DNA of 64,000 nucleotides from Mesorhizobium sp. (GTDB lineage: Bacteria > Pseudomonadota > Alphaproteobacteria > Rhizobiales > Rhizobiaceae): assembly GCF_023954305.1 (NCBI RefSeq), contig NZ_JAMLIG010000001.1:372001-436000 (forward strand), written 5' to 3'. The position numbers and the translations under genes are program-made. The notes beneath the pieces were generated by a model. It saw only the letters and a program-made list of their open reading frames with translations. It ran no database searches and was not told the origin of the DNA. Of the stretch, positions 34,092 through 42,922 are shown piece after piece. Numbering within the stretch: position 1 is the stretch's first letter; each line of letters begins with the position of its first letter.

Positions 34092-35639
34092 TCACTGGGC
34101 GGCGCTGCGCGCCACCAGGCCTGCGGCCGCCGCCCGCGTCGGCATGTCGAGCTTCAGAAGAATGTTGGCGACGTGCCGCTTCACCGTATGTTCGCTGAGG
34201 CTGAGCTGCACCGCGATATGCGGGTTGCTCAGCCCCTCGGCGACCAGGCCCAGCACCTCGCGCTCGCGCGCGCTGAGCACGCCGAGATCCGCCGCATGCG
34301 CCTTGGCCCGGCTCAGCGGCTCCAGATGCCGCTCGGCCGCCAGCGCGACGATTTTGAGCGGCTCGCGCAGACCCTCGACGCTCCCCCGGTCGCGGAACTG
34401 CAGCCCCGAGCCCGACACCAGCTCGCTCGCCAGTTTCGACAGCAGGATCTCGGCCTGCCGCGTCGAGGCGGCGATCTGGCCTGCGATGTCCAGCGCCTCG
34501 CCCGCCAGCGGCTCCAGCGCCATGTCGATCTCGCCGACTTGGATGCCCTGCGCGATCGAAAGCCCCAGCGAGTTCGCCGTGTCCCTCAGCGCCACCGCGC
34601 AATTGGCCGCCCGCGCGGCCCCGCTGAAGCGCGCGTCGATCCGGTCCGCGCCCGCCCAGCGGGCAGAACCGCCGTGCCGCGCCGCGATCTTCGCCACCGC
34701 CTCGCGGAACAGCTCCATGCGCTCCTCCCGGCCCGCCGCCGCCAGTTGACTGCCCGAATTGCCCACCACCCGCGCGACCAGCAGCGCCGCAAGCACCCGG
34801 TCGCCGCGCGCCAGCGACCGCTCGCCGGTCAGAAACTCCTCGGCCAGGTCCGCAACCGCATCGACGTCGCCCAGCCACACCGGATGGTCGCGCCCCGAAA
34901 GTTCGACCAGCCGCGCGTCCTTCAGCGCCCGCGCCAGCTGCCGCCCGGCCTCGACCTTCACATGCGCGTCGCCGCTGCGATGCAACAGCAGCGCAGGTGC
35001 TGCCACACCCGGCAGCGCGCCGCGCACGTCGATCGCGGCGATCGCCCGCATCTGGACGAGTGCTGCCGTCGGGCTCGCCGACAGGCGCTCGAGCCGCCCC
35101 CACCACTCGGCGAAGGCCCGGTCGTCGGCCCGTCCCGGCGCCAGCCGCGACAGGGTGGCGCCCGTGCCCCACGCCACCTCGCCGGCCTCCGCCTGGGCGC
35201 GCAGCCGCCGGGCGTCGCTCACCGCCTCGGCAAAGCAGGCATAGCCGGCGAACAGCACCAGCGCCCGCGTCCGCTCGGGGTGCGCCGCCGCGAAGGCCAG
35301 CGCCTGCGCCGCGCCGTCCGACGCGCCGAAGAGTGCCGCCCTTCCGCAGCCGGCGGCATCCATCACGGCGCGAATATCCTCCGCCCGCGCCTTCACATCC
35401 GGCGGCGCGCGCGGGTCGAGCCCGTCGCTCAGGCCCGAGCCGCGCGGCTCGACCAGGATCAGCCGCGCAAACGCCGAGAGCCGCTTGACCAGCCGGCTGT
35501 AGTCGGGATCCTCCCACAGGATTTCGAGGTTCGACGGAAAGCCCGGCACCAGCACGAGGTCGAGCGACCCGTGCCCGACCGCCTGATAGGCAATCCGCGC
35601 GTCTGCGCTCAGAGCATACCGTGTAACCGCGGTTCGCAC
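34092..35639 (-). CDS. Alpha/beta-hydrolase, cyclase-homology and LuxR HTH fusion regulator
   Basis: This 515-residue regulator has three parts. Residues 20-265 are an alpha/beta-hydrolase fold with GASDGA (Ser107) as nucleophile motif and GRDHPVWLGD as His region. Residues ~275-405 resemble a degenerate nucleotidyl-cyclase domain (ARWAGADRIDARFSGAARAANCAVALRD). Residues ~450-510 are a LuxR HTH (LSAREREVLGLVAEGLSNPHIAVQLSLSEHTVKRHVANIL). The start is GTG at 35639. Three small enzyme genes follow on the same strand, so it probably senses a hydrolysable ligand and controls them. Confidence 0.88.
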   Translation of the reverse strand: MRTAVTRYALSADARIAYQAVGHGSLDLVLVPGFPSNLEILWEDPDYSRLVKRLSAFARLILVEPRGSGLSDGLDPRAPPDVKARAEDIRAVMDAAGCGRAALFGASDGAAQALAFAAAHPERTRALVLFAGYACFAEAVSDARRLRAQAEAGEVAWGTGATLSRLAPGRADDRAFAEWWGRLERLSASPTAALVQMRAIAAIDVRGALPGVAAPALLLHRSGDAHVKVEAGRQLARALKDARLVELSGRDHPVWLGDVDAVADLAEEFLTGERSLARGDRVLAALLVARVVGNSGSQLAAAGREERMELFREAVAKIAARHGGSARWAGADRIDARFSGAARAANCAVALRDTANSLGLSIAQGIQVGEIDMALEPLAGEALDIAGQIAASTRQAEILLSKLASELVSGSGLQFRDRGSVEGLREPLKIVALAAERHLEPLSRAKAHAADLGVLSAREREVLGLVAEGLSNPHIAVQLSLSEHTVKRHVANILLKLDMPTRAAAAGLVARSAAQ

Positions 35640-35643
35640 GTGG

Positions 35644-35671
35644 CTCCCCCACGAGACCAGTGACGGGGGAG
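35644..35671 (-). promoter_or_regulatory. Hairpin that masks the ribosome site of the LuxR-type regulator
   Basis: CTCCCCC (35644-35650) and GGGGGAG (35665-35671) pair across 14 bases. On the minus-strand RNA the GGGGGAG arm nearest the gene is the ribosome-binding site, five bases from the GTG start. Translation could depend on opening this stem. Confidence 0.5.
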
Positions 35672-35844
35672 TGTAGCAGGAATGGGGGAGGTTGCGGAGG
35701 GGATGGAGCGGTGGTGATGGCGGCCGGTTGGCACCCGAACTCGCGTTAGCCGAGTTTGTCTTTGCCTAGAAGCAGACCAGGTTCATAGCTCGCTGATTAG
35801 TTAGTGAACTGCGACACGATTTCCTCCGACGCAAGGAATCGGCA

Positions 35845-35872
35845 TTTGCATTCACATAATTTTTACTATACT
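35845..35872 (+). promoter_or_regulatory. Promoter of the metalloprotease island
   Basis: TTTGCA (35845-35850), a 16-base AT-rich spacer, and TATACT (35867-35872) form a good sigma-70-like promoter 100 bases before the first gene of the island. An AACTCG...CGAGTT stem about 100 bases upstream may end transcription from the left. Confidence 0.6.
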
Positions 35873-35972
35873 AGCGCCTACGCCTGTCCGCCGAATGCCG
35901 ATCGGGGCTCGTTTGTGATATGGGTTTTAGCCGCCAAAGCGCGGGCTGACGACATATTTTGGTGAAGTAGAC

Positions 35973-36164
35973 ATGGCCGCTACCCTTAAAGATATCGTTC
36001 GCATGCTTAAGACAGAGAAGCATAAGGCGAAGAACAAGCACGCGTTTACGACACCCTCCAAGGGCTTTTATGACGATCCGCTGGCTGCGTATGTCACACG
36101 TCCGGTGAAGAAAAATATAGTACTTTCCATCCAGTATCTGGCGAAGTATCGTCGCCCCGACTGA
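35973..36164 (+). CDS. Small basic hypothetical protein, first gene of the island
   Basis: This 63-residue Lys/Arg-rich protein (MAATLKDIVRMLKTEKHKAKNKHAF, ending IVLSIQYLAKYRRPD) starts at an ATG after GGTGAAG. I recognise no family. It is the promoter-proximal gene, and its stop lies in a CCCCGA...TCGGGG stem just before the protease gene. A charged small protein here could be an inhibitor, a leader peptide or a DNA/RNA-binding partner. Confidence 0.6.
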   Translation: MAATLKDIVRMLKTEKHKAKNKHAFTTPSKGFYDDPLAAYVTRPVKKNIVLSIQYLAKYRRPD

Positions 36165-36185
36165 TAATCGGGGCTAGCAGCCGAC

Positions 36186-38276
36186 TTGCGCGTTTCGGAA
36201 AAAACACATTTCCTCACTATTGAATCGTATTTTGAGTCCGAGGATATTGATTTCTCACTCACAATAACGGGAAAGCTTCCGTCTCTTCTAAGGGAATGGA
36301 ATGCTACTACCCGTATATCGCCAGTTTGGCCTCTATTCATTTCATCTACAAATAAGATCAATTTTAACGTTCCCTCAGATAGACAAATACAAGACATCAT
36401 TTTTCTAAGTCGCGCCGATCCAGGGCTTTTCTACGAGCATATAGATAGAAGTTCAATTGGTGAGCTGCATAGAGGCCAGCTTTGGCTCTCTCTTGGCATG
36501 CACAACATAATTATCTTAAGCCACGACGCGGATATCACGCAGGAAATTGAGCAGTTTTGTCTTGGGCAGAATATTGAATCCGAGAGATGGATAGTCTCTG
36601 AGAGGAATGGTCGGAAGTATCTCGTCAACGATATTCGATATATACGCCCTTCCGATTTTAGGCAGCCTCTATACACACCAAAGACCAAGACGGCGAAGAA
36701 AGCGTATGCTTTCCCATCGATTCCGACCGACGACCCGATGGCATTTACGATCGTCGAATTATACGCGCTTCTTTCGGCGATTGAGGGACGATCAAGGGCA
36801 AATTTTCCAACTCTTTCTGAAGATTGCCTTGAGGTAGAACGTCAGATTTCTTTGTTGTTGCCGCAGCTCTCCGATGTGGTGAGACGCGATGTTCTTCTCG
36901 GCTTAAATGCAGGTCTATCCCGCCTAGCGTCTCAGGCTTTTTCGGGAACTAGCCCTATATCGAGAACGGAATGCCATTTCTGGCCACACTCGCTACTCGG
37001 AATCGGAATAGCAAATGTTGCGCTGCGGAATGTTACAGATTTTATCATCTCCTGCGTGCGCCGCTCTCAGTTCCATCAGAGGTACGAGCTAATAAAAGGT
37101 CGATCATTTGACCCGACGATCTTACCACGGGACGCCGCTAAGCATTCGGCACCATATTTTAGCATAGACCGCGAAACCGCTTCTGCCGCCTCTCTGATGG
37201 ACAACTTGCAGATCGACGTGGGGGAAGAGTCGTCGCCTGCAATCTTCAACCCGGTTACATACTACAGTGGAAGGGATGGTTTTCGGAACGGCGCGTTCAC
37301 CACGAGCGCCCCTTTGATGAGCGTCGCAGGGTGTAACAGCGTCCAGTGGAACCTAGGCACGATCACTCATGAACTTTCTCATAGAATACTATCGGGGAAG
37401 TTGGAAGAGATTTTTGAAGATATTCTCGACGAAATGTCAGTTCGATCTATTTCGACTATGGACGATTATTACGAAGCCACGCCTTCGGACATCGGCCAGT
37501 TTTGCCAGCGGCTACTTGCCATGTCGTTAGTAGTACTTTTTGCTCAACGATTTGCTAACAGCCATGATCTCGACGCTCGACTCTCAGACCCGATAGCATT
37601 CCTCACAGACGCGAAGGAGTCGCATTCTGAAGAGATTGAAGAGATGATGGTCCACATGTTCGACTACTATCACTTCTACGGACTTGATAAAACACTTTAT
37701 ATAAACTTTATCTGGCAGTCATGGGCCGTACAGCCATCCATAGTTCAGAAGCTTGACTACTATATTAAGCGAACGATTACTGCCCTTGCTGTTGCGCATT
37801 TCCGATTGGCAGACTGGAAAGAAAGGGCGATAAATGATTTTGAGAGCGTTCTCAACAGTGAGCCGCTAAAGACAACTTTGCCTTTTTACATTGAGGCAAA
37901 GGGTATTTTGGAAAACCCTGAAAGTCGTGCAGATATAGCTTCGTATCTTCAGCAGATATCGCACATAATTATAATGTTCCACTTCGCTTTCAAGTCAGAC
38001 ACTCTTCGAAAATTGGTAGCGGCAGATCCATACCGTACACCTACGACTACGTCGGCGAAGACAAAGTCGGGCGCGCGTTATCCGGTAAGGCATAGTTACG
38101 CGGCGACGAGGCTTGTGTTCGCGGGTGATACCGCGAAATTGGTTCGCCCCGCTTTTTCGAATCCCCTTTCGTTTCTCCGCGACCTGTCGACAGATCCGAA
38201 GCCAAATGCCGCGAAATCGGCGTGGCTTCTTCACATGCTGTCGTTTAACATTTTGGATGAGCGGAACGAGCAATGA
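36186..38276 (+). CDS. Unknown large protein with HExxH zinc-metalloprotease motif
   Basis: The frame encodes 696 residues and opens only at a TTG (36186), since a stop lies just upstream. No signal peptide or membrane segment is clear, so it should be cytoplasmic. NLGTITHELSHRILSGKLEEIFEDILDEMSVRS contains His395-Glu396-x2-His399 with acidic residues 8-16 positions later that could complete a zinc site. The N-terminal 330 residues and the C-terminal helical part match nothing I recognise. AT-rich codon use sets it apart from its neighbours. It overlaps the next gene by four bases (ATGA), so the two are coupled. Confidence 0.75.
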   Translation: MRVSEKTHFLTIESYFESEDIDFSLTITGKLPSLLREWNATTRISPVWPLFISSTNKINFNVPSDRQIQDIIFLSRADPGLFYEHIDRSSIGELHRGQLWLSLGMHNIIILSHDADITQEIEQFCLGQNIESERWIVSERNGRKYLVNDIRYIRPSDFRQPLYTPKTKTAKKAYAFPSIPTDDPMAFTIVELYALLSAIEGRSRANFPTLSEDCLEVERQISLLLPQLSDVVRRDVLLGLNAGLSRLASQAFSGTSPISRTECHFWPHSLLGIGIANVALRNVTDFIISCVRRSQFHQRYELIKGRSFDPTILPRDAAKHSAPYFSIDRETASAASLMDNLQIDVGEESSPAIFNPVTYYSGRDGFRNGAFTTSAPLMSVAGCNSVQWNLGTITHELSHRILSGKLEEIFEDILDEMSVRSISTMDDYYEATPSDIGQFCQRLLAMSLVVLFAQRFANSHDLDARLSDPIAFLTDAKESHSEEIEEMMVHMFDYYHFYGLDKTLYINFIWQSWAVQPSIVQKLDYYIKRTITALAVAHFRLADWKERAINDFESVLNSEPLKTTLPFYIEAKGILENPESRADIASYLQQISHIIIMFHFAFKSDTLRKLVAADPYRTPTTTSAKTKSGARYPVRHSYAATRLVFAGDTAKLVRPAFSNPLSFLRDLSTDPKPNAAKSAWLLHMLSFNILDERNEQ

Positions 38277-38956
38277 CCGTCTTGTACGGATACATCTTCA
38301 CCTGGGATGGCGTTCAGGGAGAAGTCGAGGGCAAGAAAGCGCTCTCAGAGCAGTTTTTCTCTGCCGTCGTAGCTTTAAGGCAGTTCAAGAAAATAGCCGA
38401 CCGCAGAGGTGCACACAGCACACGCTGGCGCCGGTTCTTGTATGAGTCCTCTCATGCACTGCTTGGTGAAGAATCTGGCGGACTTTTCGATCACGTGTGG
38501 ACCTACAAAGTACATTTTCGAGTTAATGATGCGACAGGAACCGTAATAATCGCGGCTCCAAGATATGCAATTACAGACGCCGTTGTTCAAGCTATTAACG
38601 TAAAGTTGACCCCGAACGTCCGCCGAAAATTGATCAACGTAGCCGAGCTCTCTGACCATCTTTTGTCACCACAAGCCCAGCAATTCGCTATCACTTACTA
38701 TATGGCCGATGTTCCCGGTTACGGGTCGGCCCTTAGTACGATTTCGCTGCATGGGGACGATATCGCCGCTGCGGATTTCCTTACGAAGGAGCGTGGTGAC
38801 TTCACCGCACGACAGATCGGTGTTCGGCCCCTCAATCAACGGTCGGACTGCGGGCGCTTTGGCAATACCGGACAGATTCAGTTTCGCGACGAGAATCTGG
38901 AAATGCTGGAACTATTTCTATCATACACCTATGGACACGGCTTTTATATCGATTGA
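38273..38956 (+). CDS. Unknown 227-residue protein coupled to the metalloprotease gene
   Basis: It starts MTVLYGYIFTWDGVQGEVEGKKAL, with an ATG inside the stop of the protease gene. It looks like a soluble alpha/beta protein (VWTYKVHFRVNDATGTVIIAAPRY, DNLEMLELFLSYTYGHGFYID-type ending). No known motif was found. Strict coupling suggests it binds or regulates the protease. Its 3' end overlaps the cyclase gene on the other strand by 13 bases. Confidence 0.7.
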   Translation: MTVLYGYIFTWDGVQGEVEGKKALSEQFFSAVVALRQFKKIADRRGAHSTRWRRFLYESSHALLGEESGGLFDHVWTYKVHFRVNDATGTVIIAAPRYAITDAVVQAINVKLTPNVRRKLINVAELSDHLLSPQAQQFAITYYMADVPGYGSALSTISLHGDDIAAADFLTKERGDFTARQIGVRPLNQRSDCGRFGNTGQIQFRDENLEMLELFLSYTYGHGFYID

Positions 38957-39561
38957 TGACGCTCCATCGGGTTGGGGTATTGCTCGGACGCCGGAGGAGA
39001 GACCCCAAATCCAGGATCTCTTCGCAAATTATAAACTGCATGCGAGATCCCGTGCTTATCCTGAATATCAGCGATCCTTGTAACGATCACGTTCGGCTGT
39101 CCAAAGGAAGATATTGCATTAACAATTGCTTGAGAACACACCACTTGACCTTTGTGTTTCTTGCTCATTCCTGCCAATAGACGAGAGCAATTATTCAACG
39201 CATTTCCTGTGTATTTCTTTCCAAGCTGTCCATTCCAAGGCAATATCTGATCTTTGTGAATCGCATAACGCAGATGCAGTCTGGCATCTTCCTCTCGCGA
39301 AGTGTTATCATCGTTTATGGAGCGCTGCAGATTAGCAATTGTCTGTAATACGCGTTCTTCTTCACCGCGGAAGAGTGCATATCCGCCGTCGCCGGCGTCG
39401 ATCCACTGAGGCTTTGCAGCGCCGCCCGGCCAGCTTGCTTCTTTGATCGCCTTTGCGAGTAACCGGTCAAGCGTTTCCTGCGCCTGCTTCTGAAGATTAA
39501 GCGGCCTCAAGGAATAAGAGATTACATCTAGGCCGAGTACAACATAGTCGGTAGCACTCAC
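38944..39561 (-). CDS. Stand-alone class III nucleotidyl cyclase domain protein
   Basis: This 205-residue protein starts at GTG after GAGGGGA. It has the class III cyclase layout: metal-binding Asp12 in VLGLDVISYSLR, Asp58 in DAGDGGYALF, and GNALNNCSRLL (119-129) with the transition-state Arg127 and nearby Asn123/124. The lysine that adenylyl cyclases have four residues before the second Asp is Ile54, and the Asp/Thr three residues before the G-x3-N motif is Lys116. The enzyme may therefore use a base other than adenine, as do Pycsar cyclases. It has no membrane or sensor domain. It is convergent with the protease operon. Confidence 0.78.
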   Translation of the reverse strand: MSATDYVVLGLDVISYSLRPLNLQKQAQETLDRLLAKAIKEASWPGGAAKPQWIDAGDGGYALFRGEEERVLQTIANLQRSINDDNTSREEDARLHLRYAIHKDQILPWNGQLGKKYTGNALNNCSRLLAGMSKKHKGQVVCSQAIVNAISSFGQPNVIVTRIADIQDKHGISHAVYNLRRDPGFGVSPPASEQYPNPMERHQSI

Positions 39562-40126
39562 TTGGTCATCCCCTCATACATACCTATCGTCATCCTCATG
39601 CGTATCAAAAATATACAGAGCGGGTCAATTGTTTAAGAGCCAGTTTGGGGCGAGCTAGCCCACTATATCCGCCGCGTCTCAGCCTGCCACCGACTTCATG
39701 GGCATGGAGTTTCACTGTGCAACGGAGATCGGAGTATGGAGCGTCAGTCGGGATTTCGACCTGCATGCGGCAGGGCTCGCGAAGCAGCGGACCACCGCGA
39801 AATATTATCTCAACGCGCAAAGTCGCCCAGCCAGAAATCGTCACAGCGCCCCATTGAGGCCTATACTATCCAATTCCTGACTGCCTTGGATCTAACCCTC
39901 TAAATACTATGTCACCGTCGTCCGCGTTCACCGAGAATAAAATCGGGTACTGTCGTCCGCATCCGACCCACCCCCCATTCACCTTTCCGTTGCCCCGCCC
40001 GAATCCGCCTTGTCCCTCCCCGCGAAATAGCCGACAAGGGCGGCCTGAGGGGTCTGGGCGGGGGCTGCCCCGAAATTGCCGCGCTTTGCCGCATTGCTGC
40101 GGCCGCCGGCGGCGGGCTGACGAGAG
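39562..40126. other. Gap between the island and the PBP1A gene
   Basis: About 560 bases. The left part may hold a 79-residue minus-strand ORF (39605-39844) ahead of the cyclase. The right part returns to high GC and shows no gene. Confidence 0.4.
39605..39844 (-). CDS. Possible small protein upstream of the cyclase
   Basis: A 79-residue ORF (TLRVEIIFRGGPLLREPCRMQVEI, then CTVKLHAHEVGGRLRR) ends 43 bases before the cyclase start on the same strand. The strand-rich composition looks protein-like, but I know no family and overlapping plus-strand ORFs are also open. Confidence 0.3.
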   Translation of the reverse strand: MTISGWATLRVEIIFRGGPLLREPCRMQVEIPTDAPYSDLRCTVKLHAHEVGGRLRRGGYSGLARPKLALKQLTRSVYF

Positions 40127-42271
40127 ATGGACGATCCGTTCGAAACGAGAAAGACGAGGGCACCGAGGGCGACGAAGCTGCTCGAGCTCGACGCCTGGAT
40201 CGATTCCTCGCTCTACGACCTCGGCTTCAAGCTCGGCCAGTGGTGGGAAAACATCACCATCTTCTTCCGCCGCTTCCGCGTGTCGGGCTGGCGGCGCGGG
40301 CTGGTGGAGCTCGCGTCCGAGAGCTTCACCTTCGGCACCGCCGGCGTCGTCATCCTCTTGGCGCTCGCCATGCCCGCTTTCGAGGAGACGTCCAAGGACT
40401 GGCGCGCGCAGCAGGAATATGCCGTCACCTTCCTCGACCGCTACGGCAACGAGATCGGCCAGCGCGGCATCATCCAGCGCGATTCGGTGCCCGTCGACGA
40501 GATGCCCGACCATGTCGTGAAGGCCGTGCTCGCCACCGAGGACCGGCGCTTCTACGAGCATTACGGCATCGATTTCTTGGGCCTGTTCCGCGCCATGAGC
40601 GAGAACGTGCGGGCCAATTCCGTCGTCCAGGGCGGCTCGACGCTGACCCAGCAGCTGGCGAAAAACCTGTTCCTCACCAACGAGCGCACCATCGAGCGCA
40701 AGGTCAAGGAGGCGTTTTTGGCGGTGTGGCTGGAGGTCAACCTCACCAAGAAGGAGATTCTTCAGCTCTATCTCGACCGCGCCTATATGGGCGGCGGCAC
40801 GTTCGGCATCACGGCGGCGGCCGATTTCTACTTCGGCAAGGGCATCAAGGAGGTCAACCTCGCGGAAGCCGCGATGCTCGCGGGCCTGTTCAAGGCGCCG
40901 GCCAAATATGCCCCGCACATCAACCTGCCGGCGGCGCGCGCGCGGGCCAATGTCGTGCTCACCACCATGGTCGACGGCGGCTTCCTGACCGAGGGCCAGG
41001 TGCTGGCGGCCAGGCGCAATCCGGCGACGCCCATCGACCGGGGCGATGCCTCGCGGCCCGACTATTTCCTCGACTGGGCTTTTGACGAGGTCAAGCGCAT
41101 CGTGGCGAAGGCGCCGTCGCATTCGGTCGTGGCGCGCACCACGATCGATCTCAACATCCAGCGCGCGGCGGAGGAATCGCTCGAGTTCCACCTGCGCCAG
41201 TACGGCAAGGATTACGGCGTCAGGCAGGGCGCGATCGTGGTGCTCGACCATTCGGGCGCGGTGCGCGCCATCGTCGGCGGGCGCGACTATGGCGAGAGCC
41301 AGTTCAACCGCGCCACCAAGGCCGAGCGGCAGACCGGCTCGTCGTTCAAGCCCTATGTCTACGCGGTGGCGATGGAGAAGGGGTTCACGCCCGACTCGGT
41401 GATTTCCGACGGGCCGATCTCCTGGGGCAACTGGTCGCCGAAGAATTACGGGCGCGGCTATTCGGGGCGCATGACGCTCGCCACCGCGCTGATCAAGTCG
41501 GTCAACACGGTGCCGGTGCGGCTTGCCAAGGAGCATCTGACGATCGCGCCGATCAAGAAGCTCGCCGAGGAGATGGGCGTCGAATCGCCGGTGTTTTCCG
41601 ACAAGACCATGGTTCTGGGCACGTCGGGCCTGACCGTGATGGACCAGGCCACCGGCTACCAGGTCTTCGCCGACGGCGGCATGGCCGGCACCCGCCACGG
41701 CATCACGCAGATCACGACGCATTCGGGCGAGGTGGTCTACGACCACGCCCGCGACGCACCGCCGCCGCGCCGGGTGCTGTCGGAACAGGCCGTCGCCTCG
41801 ATGAACTCGATCATGGTGCAGATCCCCGAAATCGGCACCGCCCGCCGCGCCGCGCTGGCGGGCATCCGTAGTGCAGGCAAGACCGGCACGACCCAGGCCT
41901 ACAAGGACGCCTGGTATGTCGGCTTCACCGGCAATTATCTGGCGGCGGTGTGGATGGGCAACGACGAATCGACGCCGACACGCAACATGACGGGCGGCTC
42001 GCTCCCGGCCATGACCTGGCAACGGCTGATGACCTATGCGCACCAGAACGTCGAATTGAAGCCGATCCCGCTGATCGACAACCCGTTCGTCGACAAGCCG
42101 AAGGAGCCGGCCGTCGCCGCGGCAAAACCGGCGGAGGGTGCAGCACCGGCGGCCGAGCTGCCGCGCGTCCTTTCCGCCGAGACCACGGCCTACCTTCTCG
42201 GCCTGGCGAAGCGTTTCCACGATGCGCCGAAGATCGAGCCGCCGGCAAGCGAGACGCTGTCGGCATTGTGA
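40127..42271 (+). CDS. Penicillin-binding protein 1A family transglycosylase/transpeptidase
   Basis: This 714-residue bifunctional peptidoglycan synthase has one membrane anchor (GTAGVVILLALAMPAF, around residues 70-85). Its GT51 domain has the catalytic Glu138 in ATEDRRFYEH and GGSTLTQQLAKNLFL. Its transpeptidase domain has SxxK at Ser405-Lys408 (GSSFKP), SVNTVP and KTGTT (around residue 585). It is core genome and follows the AT-rich island. Confidence 0.94.
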   Translation: MDDPFETRKTRAPRATKLLELDAWIDSSLYDLGFKLGQWWENITIFFRRFRVSGWRRGLVELASESFTFGTAGVVILLALAMPAFEETSKDWRAQQEYAVTFLDRYGNEIGQRGIIQRDSVPVDEMPDHVVKAVLATEDRRFYEHYGIDFLGLFRAMSENVRANSVVQGGSTLTQQLAKNLFLTNERTIERKVKEAFLAVWLEVNLTKKEILQLYLDRAYMGGGTFGITAAADFYFGKGIKEVNLAEAAMLAGLFKAPAKYAPHINLPAARARANVVLTTMVDGGFLTEGQVLAARRNPATPIDRGDASRPDYFLDWAFDEVKRIVAKAPSHSVVARTTIDLNIQRAAEESLEFHLRQYGKDYGVRQGAIVVLDHSGAVRAIVGGRDYGESQFNRATKAERQTGSSFKPYVYAVAMEKGFTPDSVISDGPISWGNWSPKNYGRGYSGRMTLATALIKSVNTVPVRLAKEHLTIAPIKKLAEEMGVESPVFSDKTMVLGTSGLTVMDQATGYQVFADGGMAGTRHGITQITTHSGEVVYDHARDAPPPRRVLSEQAVASMNSIMVQIPEIGTARRAALAGIRSAGKTGTTQAYKDAWYVGFTGNYLAAVWMGNDESTPTRNMTGGSLPAMTWQRLMTYAHQNVELKPIPLIDNPFVDKPKEPAVAAAKPAEGAAPAAELPRVLSAETTAYLLGLAKRFHDAPKIEPPASETLSAL

Positions 42272-42340
42272 GGCGGGCTTGCGCGTCGATGCGCCTTGGC
42301 GATAGACCGGGTGCCACTCTTACCGAACCCGCCAGGCCGA

Positions 42341-42922
42341 ATGTTCCGCGATGCCCTGACCATCCTTCTGTCGTCGGTCGTCGCCGTGGGAGGCGGCGCG
42401 GCCAGCGCCTGGTATGCGCTCGAAGCCTCCGAGGGGGTCGGTGCGCTCACCGTGCGCGGCTGGACCGCCTATCCGGACGCCGGCTCGCCGCAGGCCGACC
42501 CCTATTCGAAGGCGCGCGTGGCGCGCGAGGCGGACCTGCCGCTGGGCCGGGCCGAAGGCATCCCGTTCACCACCTCCCGTGATTCCGGCGGCGAGCCGCT
42601 CAGGCGACAGTGCAGTTACCGGATCGAGGGCGAGGTGCCGCCGGCGCGGTTCTGGACGGTGCATGTCCTGACGGAAGACGCATCAGCCGCTGCTCCGGCC
42701 GGCCGGGGGGCGGCGCTCTCCTCCCATGCCCTGATGCGCGAGGCCGACAGTTCGTTCGTGGTCGTGGCCAGTCGCCACCCCTCGCCCGGCAACTGGCTCG
42801 CCCTCGACGGCGAAGGCGCCATGAGACTGGTTCTCACCCTCTACGACACTCCGGTCGCCTCCAACGAGGACATCGCCGAGACCGAGCTGCCGCAGGTTCT
42901 GAGGATCAGCTGCGATGGCTAG
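42341..42922 (+). CDS. DUF1214 domain protein, membrane anchored
   Basis: This 193-residue protein has an N-terminal anchor (ALTILLSSVVAVGGGAASAWYALEA) and a periplasmic DUF1214 fold ending EDIAETELPQVLRISCDG. It overlaps the next gene by eight bases. In other bacteria DUF1254 and DUF1214 are halves of one protein; here they are two adjacent genes. Confidence 0.85.
   Translation: MFRDALTILLSSVVAVGGGAASAWYALEASEGVGALTVRGWTAYPDAGSPQADPYSKARVAREADLPLGRAEGIPFTTSRDSGGEPLRRQCSYRIEGEVPPARFWTVHVLTEDASAAAPAGRGAALSSHALMREADSSFVVVASRHPSPGNWLALDGEGAMRLVLTLYDTPVASNEDIAETELPQVLRISCDG

Noticed and set aside
33486..35663. 725-residue plus-strand ORF
   Set aside because: Antisense to the LuxR-type regulator and the SnoaL gene; Arg/Gln/His-rich shadow.
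39866..42220. 784-residue minus-strand ORF
   Set aside because: Antisense to PBP1A, which has all catalytic motifs.
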